Assembly: GCA_943787295.1 (NCBI GenBank)
Contig: CALSLW010000002.1
Location: forward strand, 276,189 to 340,188
From: an uncultured Flavobacteriaceae bacterium
GTDB taxonomy: Bacteria; Bacteroidota; Bacteroidia; Flavobacteriales; Flavobacteriaceae
Length of the DNA: 64,000 bases
Direction of reading: 5' to 3'
This document shows positions 52,078 to 61,082 of the stretch, piece by piece; the first letter of the stretch is position 1; every line of letters starts with the position of its first letter. Made by a program: the position numbers and the translations under genes. The notes beneath the pieces are model-generated. The model had not been told where the DNA came from, made no database searches, and saw nothing but the letters and a program-made list of their open reading frames with translations.

Positions 52078-52105
52078 GTGGACAAAAAAAGTTTCTCTGT
52101 AAGCT

Positions 52106-52441
52106 TTAAATCCCTTCTTGAATAGGGTCCCAAAAGATTTCGTCAAAGCGCTGTATTTGATTGTCAATTACCTCAACTCCTTCGTTTTCGAGTAACTGCT
52201 GCATCAAATTAGTTCCATCAAAGTGGTGCTTTCCAGTCAACAAGCCTAATCTATTGACCACTCGGTGCGCAGGAACATCTTCGATGTTGTGTGATGCATT
52301 CATTGCCCAACCTACCATACGGGCGCTTTGCGGGGAGCCTATGGATCGTGCAATGGCACCATAAGAGCTCACTCTTCCTACTGGAATTTGTCTTACGACT
52401 TGATACACTTTTTCAAAAAAATTTTGATCTGCTTTAGGCAT
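52106..52441 (-). CDS. Alkyltransferase-like protein (MGMT family, no catalytic Cys)
   Basis: A 111-residue MGMT-family DNA-binding protein with the helix-turn-helix part VGRVSSYGAIARSIGSPQSARMVGWAMN. Where MGMT enzymes have the alkyl-accepting PCHRV, this protein has PAHRV (Ala58), so it cannot act as a methyltransferase. Alkyltransferase-like (ATL) proteins recognise O6-alkylguanine and direct nucleotide excision repair. Its start overlaps the trmB stop by 8 bp. Confidence 0.9.
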   Translation of the reverse strand: MPKADQNFFEKVYQVVRQIPVGRVSSYGAIARSIGSPQSARMVGWAMNASHNIEDVPAHRVVNRLGLLTGKHHFDGTNLMQQLLENEGVEVIDNQIQRFDEIFWDPIQEGI

Positions 52442-53114
52442 TTGGAAAACGAAAAGTCAAGTAGGTAATCAATCTTCCTTTCTCCATAAACAAACGCTCA
52501 TAGTGGGTTTGAATGGCAGTAACGTGTTTTGGCGAATAAGCATTTCCATACACATCGTGGTGTGCATAATCTACCTCCCAGCCTTTCCCCTCGAGTAAAC
52601 CTAAGGTGTAACCATGCAAGAATTCGCTATCTGTTTTTAAATGAATACGCCCTTCGGGCTGAAGTATAGTACGGTATCGATCTAAAAATGCGGGATTGGT
52701 TAAACGGTGTTTAGTTCGTTTAAATTTGATTTGTGGATCGGGGAATGTAATCCAAATCTCATCGACTTCATTTTCGGCAAAAACATCTTCAATCAACTCT
52801 ATCTGAGTGCGTAAAAATCCTACATTAGACAGTCCTAATTCAAGTGACTCTTTGGCGCCAGCCCAAAAACGTGCCCCTTTTATATCGACCCCAACAAAGT
52901 TTTTCTCTGGGTATTGTTGCGCTAAATAAACAGAGTATTCCCCTTTTCCGCAACCCAACTCAACAACGATGGGATGATCATTTTTAAAGAATTCTTGTCT
53001 CCACTTGCCTTTGTATCGAAATTCACCTAAAGTGACTTCTTCTCTCTCTGGCTGGATAACATTCGAAAATGTTAGATTTTGATTGAACCGTTTAAGCTTG
53101 TTTTTACTTCCCAC
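52434..53114 (-). CDS. trmB: tRNA (guanine-N7)-methyltransferase TrmB
   Basis: Methylates G46 of tRNA. From the GTG at 53114 (MGSKNKLKRFNQNLTFSNVIQP, the family's usual N-terminus) it has 226 residues; an in-frame TTG at 53132 would add six. Motif I is VELGCGKGEYSVYLAQ, followed by VGVDIKGARFW and WITFPDPQIKFKRTKHRLTNP, the diagnostic TrmB motif. Overlaps the ATL gene. Confidence 0.94.
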   Translation of the reverse strand: MGSKNKLKRFNQNLTFSNVIQPEREEVTLGEFRYKGKWRQEFFKNDHPIVVELGCGKGEYSVYLAQQYPEKNFVGVDIKGARFWAGAKESLELGLSNVGFLRTQIELIEDVFAENEVDEIWITFPDPQIKFKRTKHRLTNPAFLDRYRTILQPEGRIHLKTDSEFLHGYTLGLLEGKGWEVDYAHHDVYGNAYSPKHVTAIQTHYERLFMEKGRLITYLTFRFPNA

Positions 53115-53156
53115 AGTGGTGTTTTGCAGCAAAATTAATTAAAAATATGCAGCAAT

Positions 53157-54206
53157 TTAGCCTTTGGCGCGGCTAAGGGTAAAAGAAAATTCTGAACCCA
53201 CCAAAGGGGTACTTTCAACAAAGATTTTTTCGTTGTGCGCTTCTATAATATGCTTTACAATGGATAGTCCCAGTCCAGACCCCCCTTCGTTGCGATTTCT
53301 TGTTTTATCTACCCTGTAAAATCGCTCAAATAATCGCGGCAAGTGCTCTTCTGCAATCCCCTTTCCATTGTCAATGACACGTACTAGGATTTTAGCATCG
53401 CTTAGTTCGTTAATTTCAATTTCTGTGGTTCCGTTTTCAACACCATACTTGAACGAGTTAACCACTAAGTTTGTCAAAACCTGCGTGATTCGTTCTATAT
53501 CACCCGACACTATAATAGGTGAATCAGAGACCAAATTATATTGTAGATTAATCCCGCTTTTTTTTGCTTGTATTTCGAGCATTTCTACAATATCTTTGAT
53601 CAAAGTAGCTATGTCAAATTGTTCGACATTTAAAGTATTAACCCCGGTTTCAAATTGTGTAATTAGATCTAAATCCTTGATGATAAATCCTAAGCGATCC
53701 ACCCCACTAGCTGCTTTTTTAAGGTATTTTTTAATGGTCTTTTCATCTGTGACATTATTATCGAGCAGAGTCAGTATAAATCCTTGAACGGTGAATAAAG
53801 GAGTCTTTAATTCGTGGGCTAAATTCCCGATGAATTCTCTTCGATAATTTTCTTTGTCTTTGAGCAATTCAATTTCAAGTTTACTTTCTTTTGCAAACTT
53901 TTGTAAACTCTGGGTAATGGAAATAACATCTTTTTGCAGGGAATCTTCGTTTAAAGGAATTCCTGTGGGTAGAAGGTCTTGGTAGAGGGATTTAACCTTA
54001 GTGAGAATAAAGTTTTCAATTCTCTTTTGAATGAGAACAAAGGAGAAAAAAAACAAACACAATTGGCATATAATGACATAGACTATTCCCTCAAATAAGG
54101 GGGCTAAAGTACCTCTATAAAAGTAAAATACCACACTTACTATAAGACTAAAAACAACGACGATTAGAAGCGACAACTGTAGTGCCGCACTGTAACGTTG
54201 ATTCAT
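53157..54206 (-). CDS. PhoR-like sensor histidine kinase
   Basis: A 349-residue kinase with two N-terminal transmembrane helices (about 9-30 and 40-60) separated by a very short loop, so no periplasmic sensor domain. The HisKA motif is NLAHELKTPLFTVQGF (His131), then the HATPase N-box NLVVNSFKYG, DNGKGI and GSGLGLSIVKHI. Partner of the response regulator that precedes it by 6 bp. Resembles PhoR-type kinases; signal unknown. Confidence 0.93.
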   Translation of the reverse strand: MNQRYSAALQLSLLIVVVFSLIVSVVFYFYRGTLAPLFEGIVYVIICQLCLFFFSFVLIQKRIENFILTKVKSLYQDLLPTGIPLNEDSLQKDVISITQSLQKFAKESKLEIELLKDKENYRREFIGNLAHELKTPLFTVQGFILTLLDNNVTDEKTIKKYLKKAASGVDRLGFIIKDLDLITQFETGVNTLNVEQFDIATLIKDIVEMLEIQAKKSGINLQYNLVSDSPIIVSGDIERITQVLTNLVVNSFKYGVENGTTEIEINELSDAKILVRVIDNGKGIAEEHLPRLFERFYRVDKTRNRNEGGSGLGLSIVKHIIEAHNEKIFVESTPLVGSEFSFTLSRAKG

Positions 54207-54212
54207 ACATTT

Positions 54213-54902
54213 TTATTCTTCGTTATGGATGAATTTGTAGCCTACGCCTTTAACTGTTTTAAAGAAGTCTTCTCCTATCTTTTCGCGCAGTTTTCTAATA
54301 TGTACGTCAATGGTTCGATCCCCCACGACGACATCACTTCCCCAAACAGACTCCATTATTTTAAGTCGTTTAAATACTTTACCTGGCTTAGAGGCCAACA
54401 GATACAACAATTCAAACTCTTTTCTGGGCAGGGTTATTTCTTTCCCTTCAAGGATCACTTTGTATTCTTCAACATTGATCTCCATCTCCCCTAAGCGGAT
54501 ATTGCCTCCTATATCATCTTTTAAAAAGCGACGCAACATGGCTTTAACTTTAGAATTAAAAATCCTAGGTTTAACAGGCTTTGTCACATAGTCGTCTGCT
54601 CCAGATTCAAAGGCAGCAACATGAGAATAATCTTCGCCTCTAGCTGATAAAAACATAATGACTGTGTTTTCAAATCTTTTATCCATTCTCAAACGCTCAC
54701 AGGTCTCTATCCCGTCCATAATAGGCATCATCACATCAAGAATAATCAAGTGAGGCAAATGCTGATCGGCTAATTTAATGGCCTCTTTCCCATTTTCTGC
54801 AGTAAATATCTGATAGCCCTCATTGGATAAATTAAATGACAATATTTCTAAAATATCTGGTTCATCGTCTACTAATAGAATCTTGATTTTACTTTTTTTC
54901 AT
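54213..54902 (-). CDS. OmpR/PhoB-family response regulator
   Basis: A 229-residue regulator: receiver with VDDE (11-14), phosphoacceptor Asp56 (IILDVMMPIMDG) and VTKPVKP, then a winged-helix DNA-binding domain (ITLPRKEFELLYLLASKPGKVF, VVGDRTIDVHIRKLREKIG). Operon with the PhoR-like kinase. A phosphate or envelope-stress role is likely but unproven. Confidence 0.94.
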   Translation of the reverse strand: MKKSKIKILLVDDEPDILEILSFNLSNEGYQIFTAENGKEAIKLADQHLPHLIILDVMMPIMDGIETCERLRMDKRFENTVIMFLSARGEDYSHVAAFESGADDYVTKPVKPRIFNSKVKAMLRRFLKDDIGGNIRLGEMEINVEEYKVILEGKEITLPRKEFELLYLLASKPGKVFKRLKIMESVWGSDVVVGDRTIDVHIRKLREKIGEDFFKTVKGVGYKFIHNEE

Positions 54903-55050
54903 AAAGTATTTGTAGTCTTATGTTTTAAAGATAATAAATATACAATTAATGATTTGGACCTACTAAACCCATTTTAAATGATAAGATTTTCATAACCTTG
55001 AAATAGGCACAAGAATATTCTATTTACCTCACAGATGGCGTAAATTTTAA

Positions 55051-55058
55051 TAGTTTTG
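55051..55058 (+). promoter_or_regulatory. -7 box directly before the LuxE-like gene
   Basis: TAGTTTTG matches TAnnTTTG and ends 4 nt before the ATG at 55063. A transcript from it would be leaderless or almost so. No TTG at the expected upstream distance. Confidence 0.42.
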
Positions 55059-55062
55059 GGAC

Positions 55063-56046
55063 ATGAATGAGAACCAGCTTCATTTTTTGAAAATTGCTAC
55101 TTCAAACGATTTTGAAATGGCCGCAATAGCGACCTTTAATCGACAGTATGAAGAAAACAATGTATACCGCTCCTATTGCGACTTACTCAACATCTCTCCT
55201 TCAGAAATAAAAACGATAAAAGACATTCCTTATCTGCCCATTCAATTCTTTAAATCCCATGAAGTAAAATGTTTTAAGGCTTCGCCAAAAATTACTTTTA
55301 CTTCAAGCGGAACAACAGCTGCAGTAAACGCACAACACCCCATTTTGCATAAAGAAATCTATGAAAACAGCTTCCAAAAAGGATTTGAAAATCGCTATGG
55401 CGACCCAAAAGACTGGGCAATTTTAGCCCTGCTTCCTTCCTATCTAGAAAGACAAGGCTCTTCTTTAATCTACATGATGGATGCCTTAATACAACAAAGT
55501 AGTCATCCCTCAAGTGGATTTTATTTAGATGAATTTGATCAACTCAAAGCACAACTTGAAACGCTTGAAGCTCAAAAACACCCCACCATTTTATTAGGCG
55601 TGAGTTTTGCCTTACTCGACTTTGCAGAACAGCATCCACTTTCCCTTCAACATTCCATAGTGATGGAAACCGGCGGAATGAAAGGAAGACGAAAAGAAAT
55701 GATCCGGGAGGATTTACATGCAACTCTAAAAAAAGCCTTTGGTGTAAAGGAAATTCACAGTGAGTACGGCATGACTGAACTCCTATCCCAAGCGTATTCA
55801 ATGGGCAATGGTCGTTTTGAATGCCCTGCATGGATGAAGGTTATTCCCCATGAAACTAACGATCCTTTTTCTCCTGTTAAAGGAACAAAAATAGGCCGCT
55901 TAAATATCATTGATTTAGCGAACCAAGAATCTTGTGCCTTTATCGCTACAGACGATTTAGGCAGGGTGTTTCCCGACGGATCTTTTGAGGTGATGGGTCG
56001 TTTAGACCAAAGTGATATTCGCGGTTGTAACCTGCTTGTTTACTAA
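55063..56046 (+). CDS. LuxE-like acyl-protein synthetase family protein
   Basis: A 327-residue member of the LuxE/PaaK adenylate-forming group. It has an N-terminal helical part, the phosphate-binding FTSSGTTAA motif (about 84-92), [26 protein letters not shown] and the C-terminal [16 protein letters not shown]. LuxE activates fatty acids for reduction in luminescence, but stand-alone homologues in Bacteroidota occur without lux genes; an acyl-activating role on an unknown acid is likely. Stop overlaps the convergent tyrS stop in CTAA. Confidence 0.85.
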   Translation: MNENQLHFLKIATSNDFEMAAIATFNRQYEENNVYRSYCDLLNISPSEIKTIKDIPYLPIQFFKSHEVKCFKASPKITFTSSGTTAAVNAQHPILHKEIYENSFQKGFENRYGDPKDWAILALLPSYLERQGSSLIYMMDALIQQSSHPSSGFYLDEFDQLKAQLETLEAQKHPTILLGVSFALLDFAEQHPLSLQHSIVMETGGMKGRRKEMIREDLHATLKKAFGVKEIHSEYGMTELLSQAYSMGNGRFECPAWMKVIPHETNDPFSPVKGTKIGRLNIIDLANQESCAFIATDDLGRVFPDGSFEVMGRLDQSDIRGCNLLVY

Positions 56047-57338
56047 ACAAACTCCAACACAAAATAACTTTTCTTCCCACGTTGCAATAAAATATAGCGG
56101 TCGTTGATTAAGTCTGCAGAAGTGATTTTTTTCTGATCATTTACTTTGGTCTTATTCACCGAAATAGAATTCTCTTTCAAGGCACGTCTTGCTTCTCCGT
56201 TTGACTTTAACAACCTTCCTTCCCCTGCTAGTGCAGCGACAATGTCTACACCCTCTGCTAAAGCAGATTTTTCCATTTGGGCTTGTGGCACTCCATCAAA
56301 AACATCTAAGAAGGTAGCGTTGTCTAACTGCAATAGATCTTCCGAAGTTGATTTACCAAATAGTATCTGTGAAGCTCTTTGCGCATTGGCTAAGTCTTCT
56401 TTAGAATGGACTAAGACGGTGATCTCTTCTGCAATGCGTTTTTGCAATAAACGCAGGTGAGGTGTTTCTTTGTGTTCTTCGATTAGGGCCTCAATTTCAT
56501 CTTTTGTTAAAAAAGTAAAGATTTTGATGTAATTCTCTGCATCAGCATCAGAGGCATTGAGCCAATATTGATAGAATTTATATGGAGACGTTCTACTTTT
56601 ATCTAACCAGATGTTACCTCCTTCTGTTTTTCCAAATTTTGTTCCATCAGCTTTTGTAATCAATGGGCAAGTAATGGCATAAGCTTTCCCCCCTGCTTTT
56701 CTTCTTACTAGCTCTGTCCCGGTCGTGATATTTCCCCACTGGTCACTGCCTCCCATTTGCAGGGTGCAGTTATAGTTTTTATAAAGGTGTAAAAAATCAT
56801 AGCCCTGCAGCAATTGATAAGTGAACTCTGTAAAAGACATTCCCACTTGAGACTCAGACCCTAAACGTTTTTTGACAGAATCTTTTGCCATCATATAATT
56901 TACGGTAATGTGTTTCCCAATATCTCTTGAAAAATCAATCAAGGAATAATCCTTCATCCAGTCAAAATTGTTGACTAAAAGTGCTGGGTTTTCATTTGAT
57001 TCAGAAAAATCTAAAAAACGTTCTAACTGCGCTTTTATCCCAGCGACGTTTTTCTCTAGTGCAGCACTGTCTAATAAATTGCGTTCATCTGATTTTCCAG
57101 AAGGGTCTCCTATCATTCCCGTGGCTCCACCTACTAATGCGATAGGTTGATGTCCTGCACGTTGAAAATGCATTAAAATCAAAATTTGGACTAAACTCCC
57201 TATATGTAAGGAATCTGCTGTGGGATCAAACCCGATATAGGCAGAAGTAGGCCCTAGATTTAAGTGATTTTCTGTCTCGGGCATGATGTCGTGTAACATG
57301 CCTCTCCATTCAAGTTCTTCGACGAACGTATTTCTCAT
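56043..57338 (-). CDS. tyrS: Tyrosyl-tRNA synthetase
   Basis: A 431-residue class I aminoacyl-tRNA synthetase. The HIGH-type motif is [10 protein letters not shown]; the tyrosine-binding [12 protein letters not shown] and the KMSKS-type loop [10 protein letters not shown] follow; an S4 RNA-binding domain ends the protein ([11 protein letters not shown] to [14 protein letters not shown]). A TATCTTTG -7 box (57356-57363) lies upstream. Confidence 0.97.
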   Translation of the reverse strand: MRNTFVEELEWRGMLHDIMPETENHLNLGPTSAYIGFDPTADSLHIGSLVQILILMHFQRAGHQPIALVGGATGMIGDPSGKSDERNLLDSAALEKNVAGIKAQLERFLDFSESNENPALLVNNFDWMKDYSLIDFSRDIGKHITVNYMMAKDSVKKRLGSESQVGMSFTEFTYQLLQGYDFLHLYKNYNCTLQMGGSDQWGNITTGTELVRRKAGGKAYAITCPLITKADGTKFGKTEGGNIWLDKSRTSPYKFYQYWLNASDADAENYIKIFTFLTKDEIEALIEEHKETPHLRLLQKRIAEEITVLVHSKEDLANAQRASQILFGKSTSEDLLQLDNATFLDVFDGVPQAQMEKSALAEGVDIVAALAGEGRLLKSNGEARRALKENSISVNKTKVNDQKKITSADLINDRYILLQRGKKSYFVLEFV

Positions 57339-57355
57339 AGTACTGTGCTAAAACG

Positions 57356-57363
57356 CAAAGATA
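57356..57363 (-). promoter_or_regulatory. -7 box of tyrS
   Basis: TATCTTTG, a full TAnnTTTG match, 17 bp before the tyrS start. The nearest TTG upstream is 25 nt away, just outside the usual 17-23. Confidence 0.45.
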
Positions 57364-57416
57364 GATTTCTCCTTTAAATGGAAAAAGCCAAACAGAAAAA
57401 ACAGTACTTTTAGGCC

Positions 57417-58409
57417 ATGATTTTAGTCACTGGAGCCACAGGATTAGTGGGCGCACATCTTTGTCTTAGTTTGCTTAAAAAGAACCAAAAGGTTGTAGCG
57501 CTTTACAGGAGAGAGAAAAAAAGAGCAGCACTAAAAGATTTTTTTACCTCCCGTGATGAAACCGCTCTTTTTGAAAAAATTCAATGGAGGGAAGCAGATC
57601 TCTGTGATTTACCCGCCTTAAGTAAGGCATTTGATGGCATTAGCCAGGTTTATCACTGCGCAGCTTACATTTCAATGGCCTATTACAAAAGAGAGCAATT
57701 GCAAGAAGTTAACCAGCAAGGGACGGCCTATATTGCAAATCTATGCATTGAAAATAAAATCAAAAAATTAGTTTATGTAAGTTCAATTGCTGCACTAGGA
57801 AGCCAAACAAATAGCGGTATCATCACAGAAGACACCCCATGGAATCCAACGGTAGAAAAAACACCTTATGCTTATTCAAAATATGGGGCTGAATTAGAAA
57901 TTTGGCGTGCCTCACAAGAAGGCGTAGCAGTTGTCATTGTCAATCCAGGTGTTATTCTGGGAGATAGCATGCCCAGGAATCCTATCGACCAACTGATCCA
58001 CCGAATAGAAAAAGGTTTATCGTTTTATCCCACTGGAAAAACAGGCTATGTAGCGGTAGAGGATGTCGTTGCAGTAATGGTACAACTTATGTCCTCTCCT
58101 ATTGTAAATGAACGTTTTATTCTAGTGGCAGAAAACTGGTCCTACCAAAAGCTTACTCAATATGTGGCCAAAAAGATGAACAAAAAAATACCCTCAAGAG
58201 TATTACATCCTATATATTTAAAAACCGCATGGTTCTTTGAAAGTATTGCAAATGGATTTGGCTTGAGAAAAAAGTTTTTATCCAAAGCGCTAATTAAAAG
58301 CTTATCGGATCAAAATGAAATTGACGGGAGTAAAATAGAACAAAAGATTGATTTTTCTTACCGGAAAATCGAGCCATACCTCGACTCAATTTTAAAAGCT
58401 CGCTTTTAA
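57417..58409 (+). CDS. NAD-dependent epimerase/dehydratase family protein
   Basis: A 330-residue extended SDR. The N-terminal ILVTGATGLVGAHLCLSLL binds NAD(P), VYHCAAYISM and YVSSIAALG follow, and the YAYSKYGAELEIWRA catalytic Tyr/Lys motif is intact, with VNPGVILGDS. The closest general family is dihydroflavonol reductase-like/3-beta-HSD-like; the substrate is unknown. Its 3' end overlaps the convergent DUF4296 gene by 18 bp. Confidence 0.9.
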   Translation: MILVTGATGLVGAHLCLSLLKKNQKVVALYRREKKRAALKDFFTSRDETALFEKIQWREADLCDLPALSKAFDGISQVYHCAAYISMAYYKREQLQEVNQQGTAYIANLCIENKIKKLVYVSSIAALGSQTNSGIITEDTPWNPTVEKTPYAYSKYGAELEIWRASQEGVAVVIVNPGVILGDSMPRNPIDQLIHRIEKGLSFYPTGKTGYVAVEDVVAVMVQLMSSPIVNERFILVAENWSYQKLTQYVAKKMNKKIPSRVLHPIYLKTAWFFESIANGFGLRKKFLSKALIKSLSDQNEIDGSKIEQKIDFSYRKIEPYLDSILKARF

Positions 58410-58934
58410 TTCCCCTAGATTATCTTCTTTTAAAAGATCAGGGGTGTCTTTCCTTTTCAAAATAGCTAGGCTATCTATTTCTTTTAAAGTTTTTAGGCTG
58501 TCTTTTTGTTTGACTAAAGCTAGACTATCTTTTTGTTTCCTTGCCGCAATACTGTCTTTTTCTCTTTGCAAACGTTCATTCAATTCCTTTTGCTCTTTTT
58601 GGACTAAAAGACCGATACTGTCCTCTACTCTTTCAAGACGTTCGTAAATACGATTGTAAATCGCCGCCATTTTTTTTGGCGACTGAGCATAATAGGTTTG
58701 GTTTTGTTTTAAAACAGAATCTTCAATGTTGTATTTACGCAGTATATATTGATTATTCAACACCGCTTTTGAGGTTCCTCTTCCAAAGCGATTGTTCGTT
58801 ATCGATTTTAGCAAGGTGATATCATAAAGGATATGCTCCATAGTGTCCTCTGGAATCAATATCGCCGGAGGTGGATTTGCCGTGTTGGCATCACATGCGA
58901 TCAATAAAACAAAAAGAATCCAAACTTTTTTCAT
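58392..58934 (-). CDS. DUF4296 lipoprotein with C-terminal nonapeptide repeats
   Basis: A 180-residue lipoprotein (lipobox LIAC, Cys14) with the DUF4296 core at about 25-110 (ILIPEDTMEHILYDITLLKS, then helical). The last 55 residues consist of tandem 9-residue units: KDSIAARKQ, KDSLALVKQ, KDSLKTLKE, IDSLAILKR, KDTPDLLKE and a degenerate DNLGELKAS. DUF4296 is confined to Bacteroidota and of unknown function. Its ATG overlaps the dihydroorotase stop (ATGA). Confidence 0.88.
   Translation of the reverse strand: MKKVWILFVLLIACDANTANPPPAILIPEDTMEHILYDITLLKSITNNRFGRGTSKAVLNNQYILRKYNIEDSVLKQNQTYYAQSPKKMAAIYNRIYERLERVEDSIGLLVQKEQKELNERLQREKDSIAARKQKDSLALVKQKDSLKTLKEIDSLAILKRKDTPDLLKEDNLGELKASF
58425..58559 (-). 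repeat. 27-bp tandem coding repeat in the DUF4296 gene
   Basis: Five in-phase 27-bp units encode the [K/I]-D-[S/T]-[L/I/P]-x-x-x-K-x nonapeptide series of the DUF4296 lipoprotein, with a sixth degenerate unit after it. Such arrays change copy number by slippage and make a flexible or coiled charged tail. Confidence 0.75.
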
Positions 58935-60259
58935 CGATTAAACGTTAGTTGCTGTGCAGCGGCTGTTTCAATAATTTCGCCTTGATTGTAGACTAATTGT
59001 CCATTGACCCAGGTTTTTTCAACACTAGCATCAAAAGTTGTGCCCTCAAAAGGAGACCAAGCACACTGATACAATAAGTTATCTTTCGTTACCGTCGTCT
59101 TTTTCTCTAAATCAACTAAAACTAAATCTGCTTGAAAGCCCTCTTTTATATAACCGCGATTCGCCACTTGAAATAAAATAGCGGGGTTGTGACATGCTTT
59201 TTGGACCAACTTTTCGATACTTATTTTACCTTGACCAACTGCAGTAAGCAAGGCAAGTAAAGCGTGTTGTACTAAAGGCCCACCAGAGGGAGCGCTAGTA
59301 TAAGGGTTACTTTTTTCTGCTAAAGTATGCGGTGCGTGATCGGTTGCTAAAACATCGATGCGATCGTCGTTAAGCGCTTCCCATAAAGCCGTGCGATCTT
59401 CGGTGTTTTTTACGGCAGGATTCCATTTGATATGAGTGCCTTTTTCTTCGTAATCATCTGCTGAAAACCACAAGTGATGCACACAGACTTCGGCGGTAAT
59501 TTTCTTTTCGGCTAGGGGGATCGAATTGTCGAACAATTCGGTTTCTTTTGCCGTGGATAAATGAAAAACGTGTAAACGGGCTCCGGTTTCTTTTGCTAAT
59601 GCAATCGCTTTTGAAGAGGAGAGATAGCAAGCCTCATGACTTCTAATAACAGGATGTTTTTCAATGGGAATATCCTCGCCATAGATTTCGATATGCTTTG
59701 CTAAGTTTGCTTTGATGGTCGGTTCGTCCTCACAGTGAACAGAAATCACTAAATCTGTTGAAGAAAATATTTTTCGTAGGACTGCTTCGTCATCTACTAA
59801 CATATTTCCTGTGGAGGAACCCAAAAATAACTTTAAACCCGCCACCTTTGTTTTATCTAAACGAGCCACTTCTTCAAAGTTGTCGTTTGTACCCCCAAAC
59901 ATAAACGAGTAGTTCGCAAGAGAATCTTTCCCGGCAACTGCAAACTTATCTTCTAATGCTTCAATGGTGGTGGTTTGTGGATTGGTATTCGGCATTTCAA
60001 TAAAAGAAGTAATCCCGCCGGCTACTGCCGCTCTGGATTCTGTTCTAATACACGCTTTATGCGTTAGTCCTGGCTCGCGAAAGTGGACTTGGTCATCAAT
60101 TAATCCAGGAAGTAAATATTTTCCTTGAGCCATCACAACTTCTTCTCCATCCTCTTGCGTTATATCGGGTTGAAGGCTTGTTATTTTTCCTTTTTCAATC
60201 CGCACATCTAATGCTTGGGTTTTCCCTTCATTTACGACAACTGCTCCTTTAATTAACAT
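58931..60259 (-). CDS. pyrC: Dihydroorotase
   Basis: 442 residues from the ATG at 60259 (MLIKGAVVVNEGKTQ); a longer start would overlap the upstream gene. This amidohydrolase closes carbamoyl-aspartate to dihydroorotate in pyrimidine synthesis. It has PGLIDDQVHFREPGLTHKA, VAGGITSFIEMPNT, SVHCEDE, FHLSTAKE and ATDHAPHT. The usual H-x-H metal motif reads Q-x-H, as in other Bacteroidota members as far as I recall. In one operon with the upstream mannosyltransferase and DUF4296. Confidence 0.93.
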   Translation of the reverse strand: MLIKGAVVVNEGKTQALDVRIEKGKITSLQPDITQEDGEEVVMAQGKYLLPGLIDDQVHFREPGLTHKACIRTESRAAVAGGITSFIEMPNTNPQTTTIEALEDKFAVAGKDSLANYSFMFGGTNDNFEEVARLDKTKVAGLKLFLGSSTGNMLVDDEAVLRKIFSSTDLVISVHCEDEPTIKANLAKHIEIYGEDIPIEKHPVIRSHEACYLSSSKAIALAKETGARLHVFHLSTAKETELFDNSIPLAEKKITAEVCVHHLWFSADDYEEKGTHIKWNPAVKNTEDRTALWEALNDDRIDVLATDHAPHTLAEKSNPYTSAPSGGPLVQHALLALLTAVGQGKISIEKLVQKACHNPAILFQVANRGYIKEGFQADLVLVDLEKKTTVTKDNLLYQCAWSPFEGTTFDASVEKTWVNGQLVYNQGEIIETAAAQQLTFNR

Positions 60260-60263
60260 TTTT

Positions 60264-60986
60264 TCATCTGTGTTTATAAATGGATTCAAATTTAAGATAA
60301 ATTACCCCGTATATCGCTTCCCAAATAATGGAACTATTCATTTTAGACACTCCTTTTTCTCGATTGACAAAAACAATGGGGATTTCTTTAAGAGAGCAGC
60401 CTTTTTTCCAGAGTTTAAACTTCATTTCTATTTGAAAAGCATAGCCCACAAAAGAAAGGGCATTGAGTTCTAATTTAGATAAAGCGCTTGCTTTGTAGCC
60501 TACAAAACCAGCGGTGGCATCTTTCACCGGCAAACCAGTAATAAGCCTAACGTAAATAGAAGCTCCCATGGATAACAAAATGCGCATAATAGGCCAATTC
60601 ACTACGTTCACACCAGAGAGATAACGCGATCCAACAATGACATCTGTTTCATTTTCTAAGGCTTCGATCATTTGTGGTAAAGACTTTGCGGGATGCGATA
60701 AATCTGCATCCATCTCAAAAATATTTTGATAATCTCGCGCTAAAGCCCATTGAAATCCGTGGACATAGGCTTTGCCTAAACCCTCTTTTTCATTGCGGAC
60801 TTCTAGAAAAATTTGACTGGGATAGTTTGCTTGAGAAGCAGCGATTTTACCAGCAGTGCCATCTGGAGAAGAATCATCTACAAACAATAAATGAACGTCT
60901 GGTAGAACGCTAAAAATCTCCTTTAATAAAGGTGAGATATTATCGACTTCGTTATAAGTCGGTATAATGATTAATGTTTGCGACAT
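60264..60986 (-). CDS. Polyprenol-phosphate mannose synthase (DPM1-like GT2)
   Basis: A 240-residue GT2 enzyme that makes polyprenol-phosphate-mannose from GDP-mannose. Motifs: IIPTYNEVDNISPLL, FVDDSSPDGTAGKI, KEGLGKAYVHGFQWA, EMDADLSHP (DXD) and DATAGFVGYKA. It lacks the C-terminal membrane domain of some homologues. GDP-mannose can come from manC at 2 kb and its product may serve the GT-C enzyme at 43.7 kb (inference). Confidence 0.92.
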   Translation of the reverse strand: MSQTLIIIPTYNEVDNISPLLKEIFSVLPDVHLLFVDDSSPDGTAGKIAASQANYPSQIFLEVRNEKEGLGKAYVHGFQWALARDYQNIFEMDADLSHPAKSLPQMIEALENETDVIVGSRYLSGVNVVNWPIMRILLSMGASIYVRLITGLPVKDATAGFVGYKASALSKLELNALSFVGYAFQIEMKFKLWKKGCSLKEIPIVFVNREKGVSKMNSSIIWEAIYGVIYLKFESIYKHR

Positions 60987-61039
60987 AAGAGTGGTATAAA
61001 AGTAAGAAAATTAACTGCATGCTGATGCACGAAAGCCTA

Positions 61040-61069
61040 TTGGTTTAAGGAAGGAGTAAATTAATTTTG
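61040..61069 (+). promoter_or_regulatory. Predicted promoter of the DUF4271-hemD operon
   Basis: TTG (61040-61042), 19 nt, TAATTTTG (61062-61069): a complete match to the Bacteroidota promoter. The ATG at 61083 would lie about 8 nt from the transcription start. Confidence 0.62.
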
Positions 61070-61082
61070 GTATTTTTACCCC

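Noticed and set aside
53368..53787. 139-codon Ser-rich frame opposite the PhoR-like kinase
   Set aside because: Antisense to kinase domain with intact motifs; no start signals or homology.
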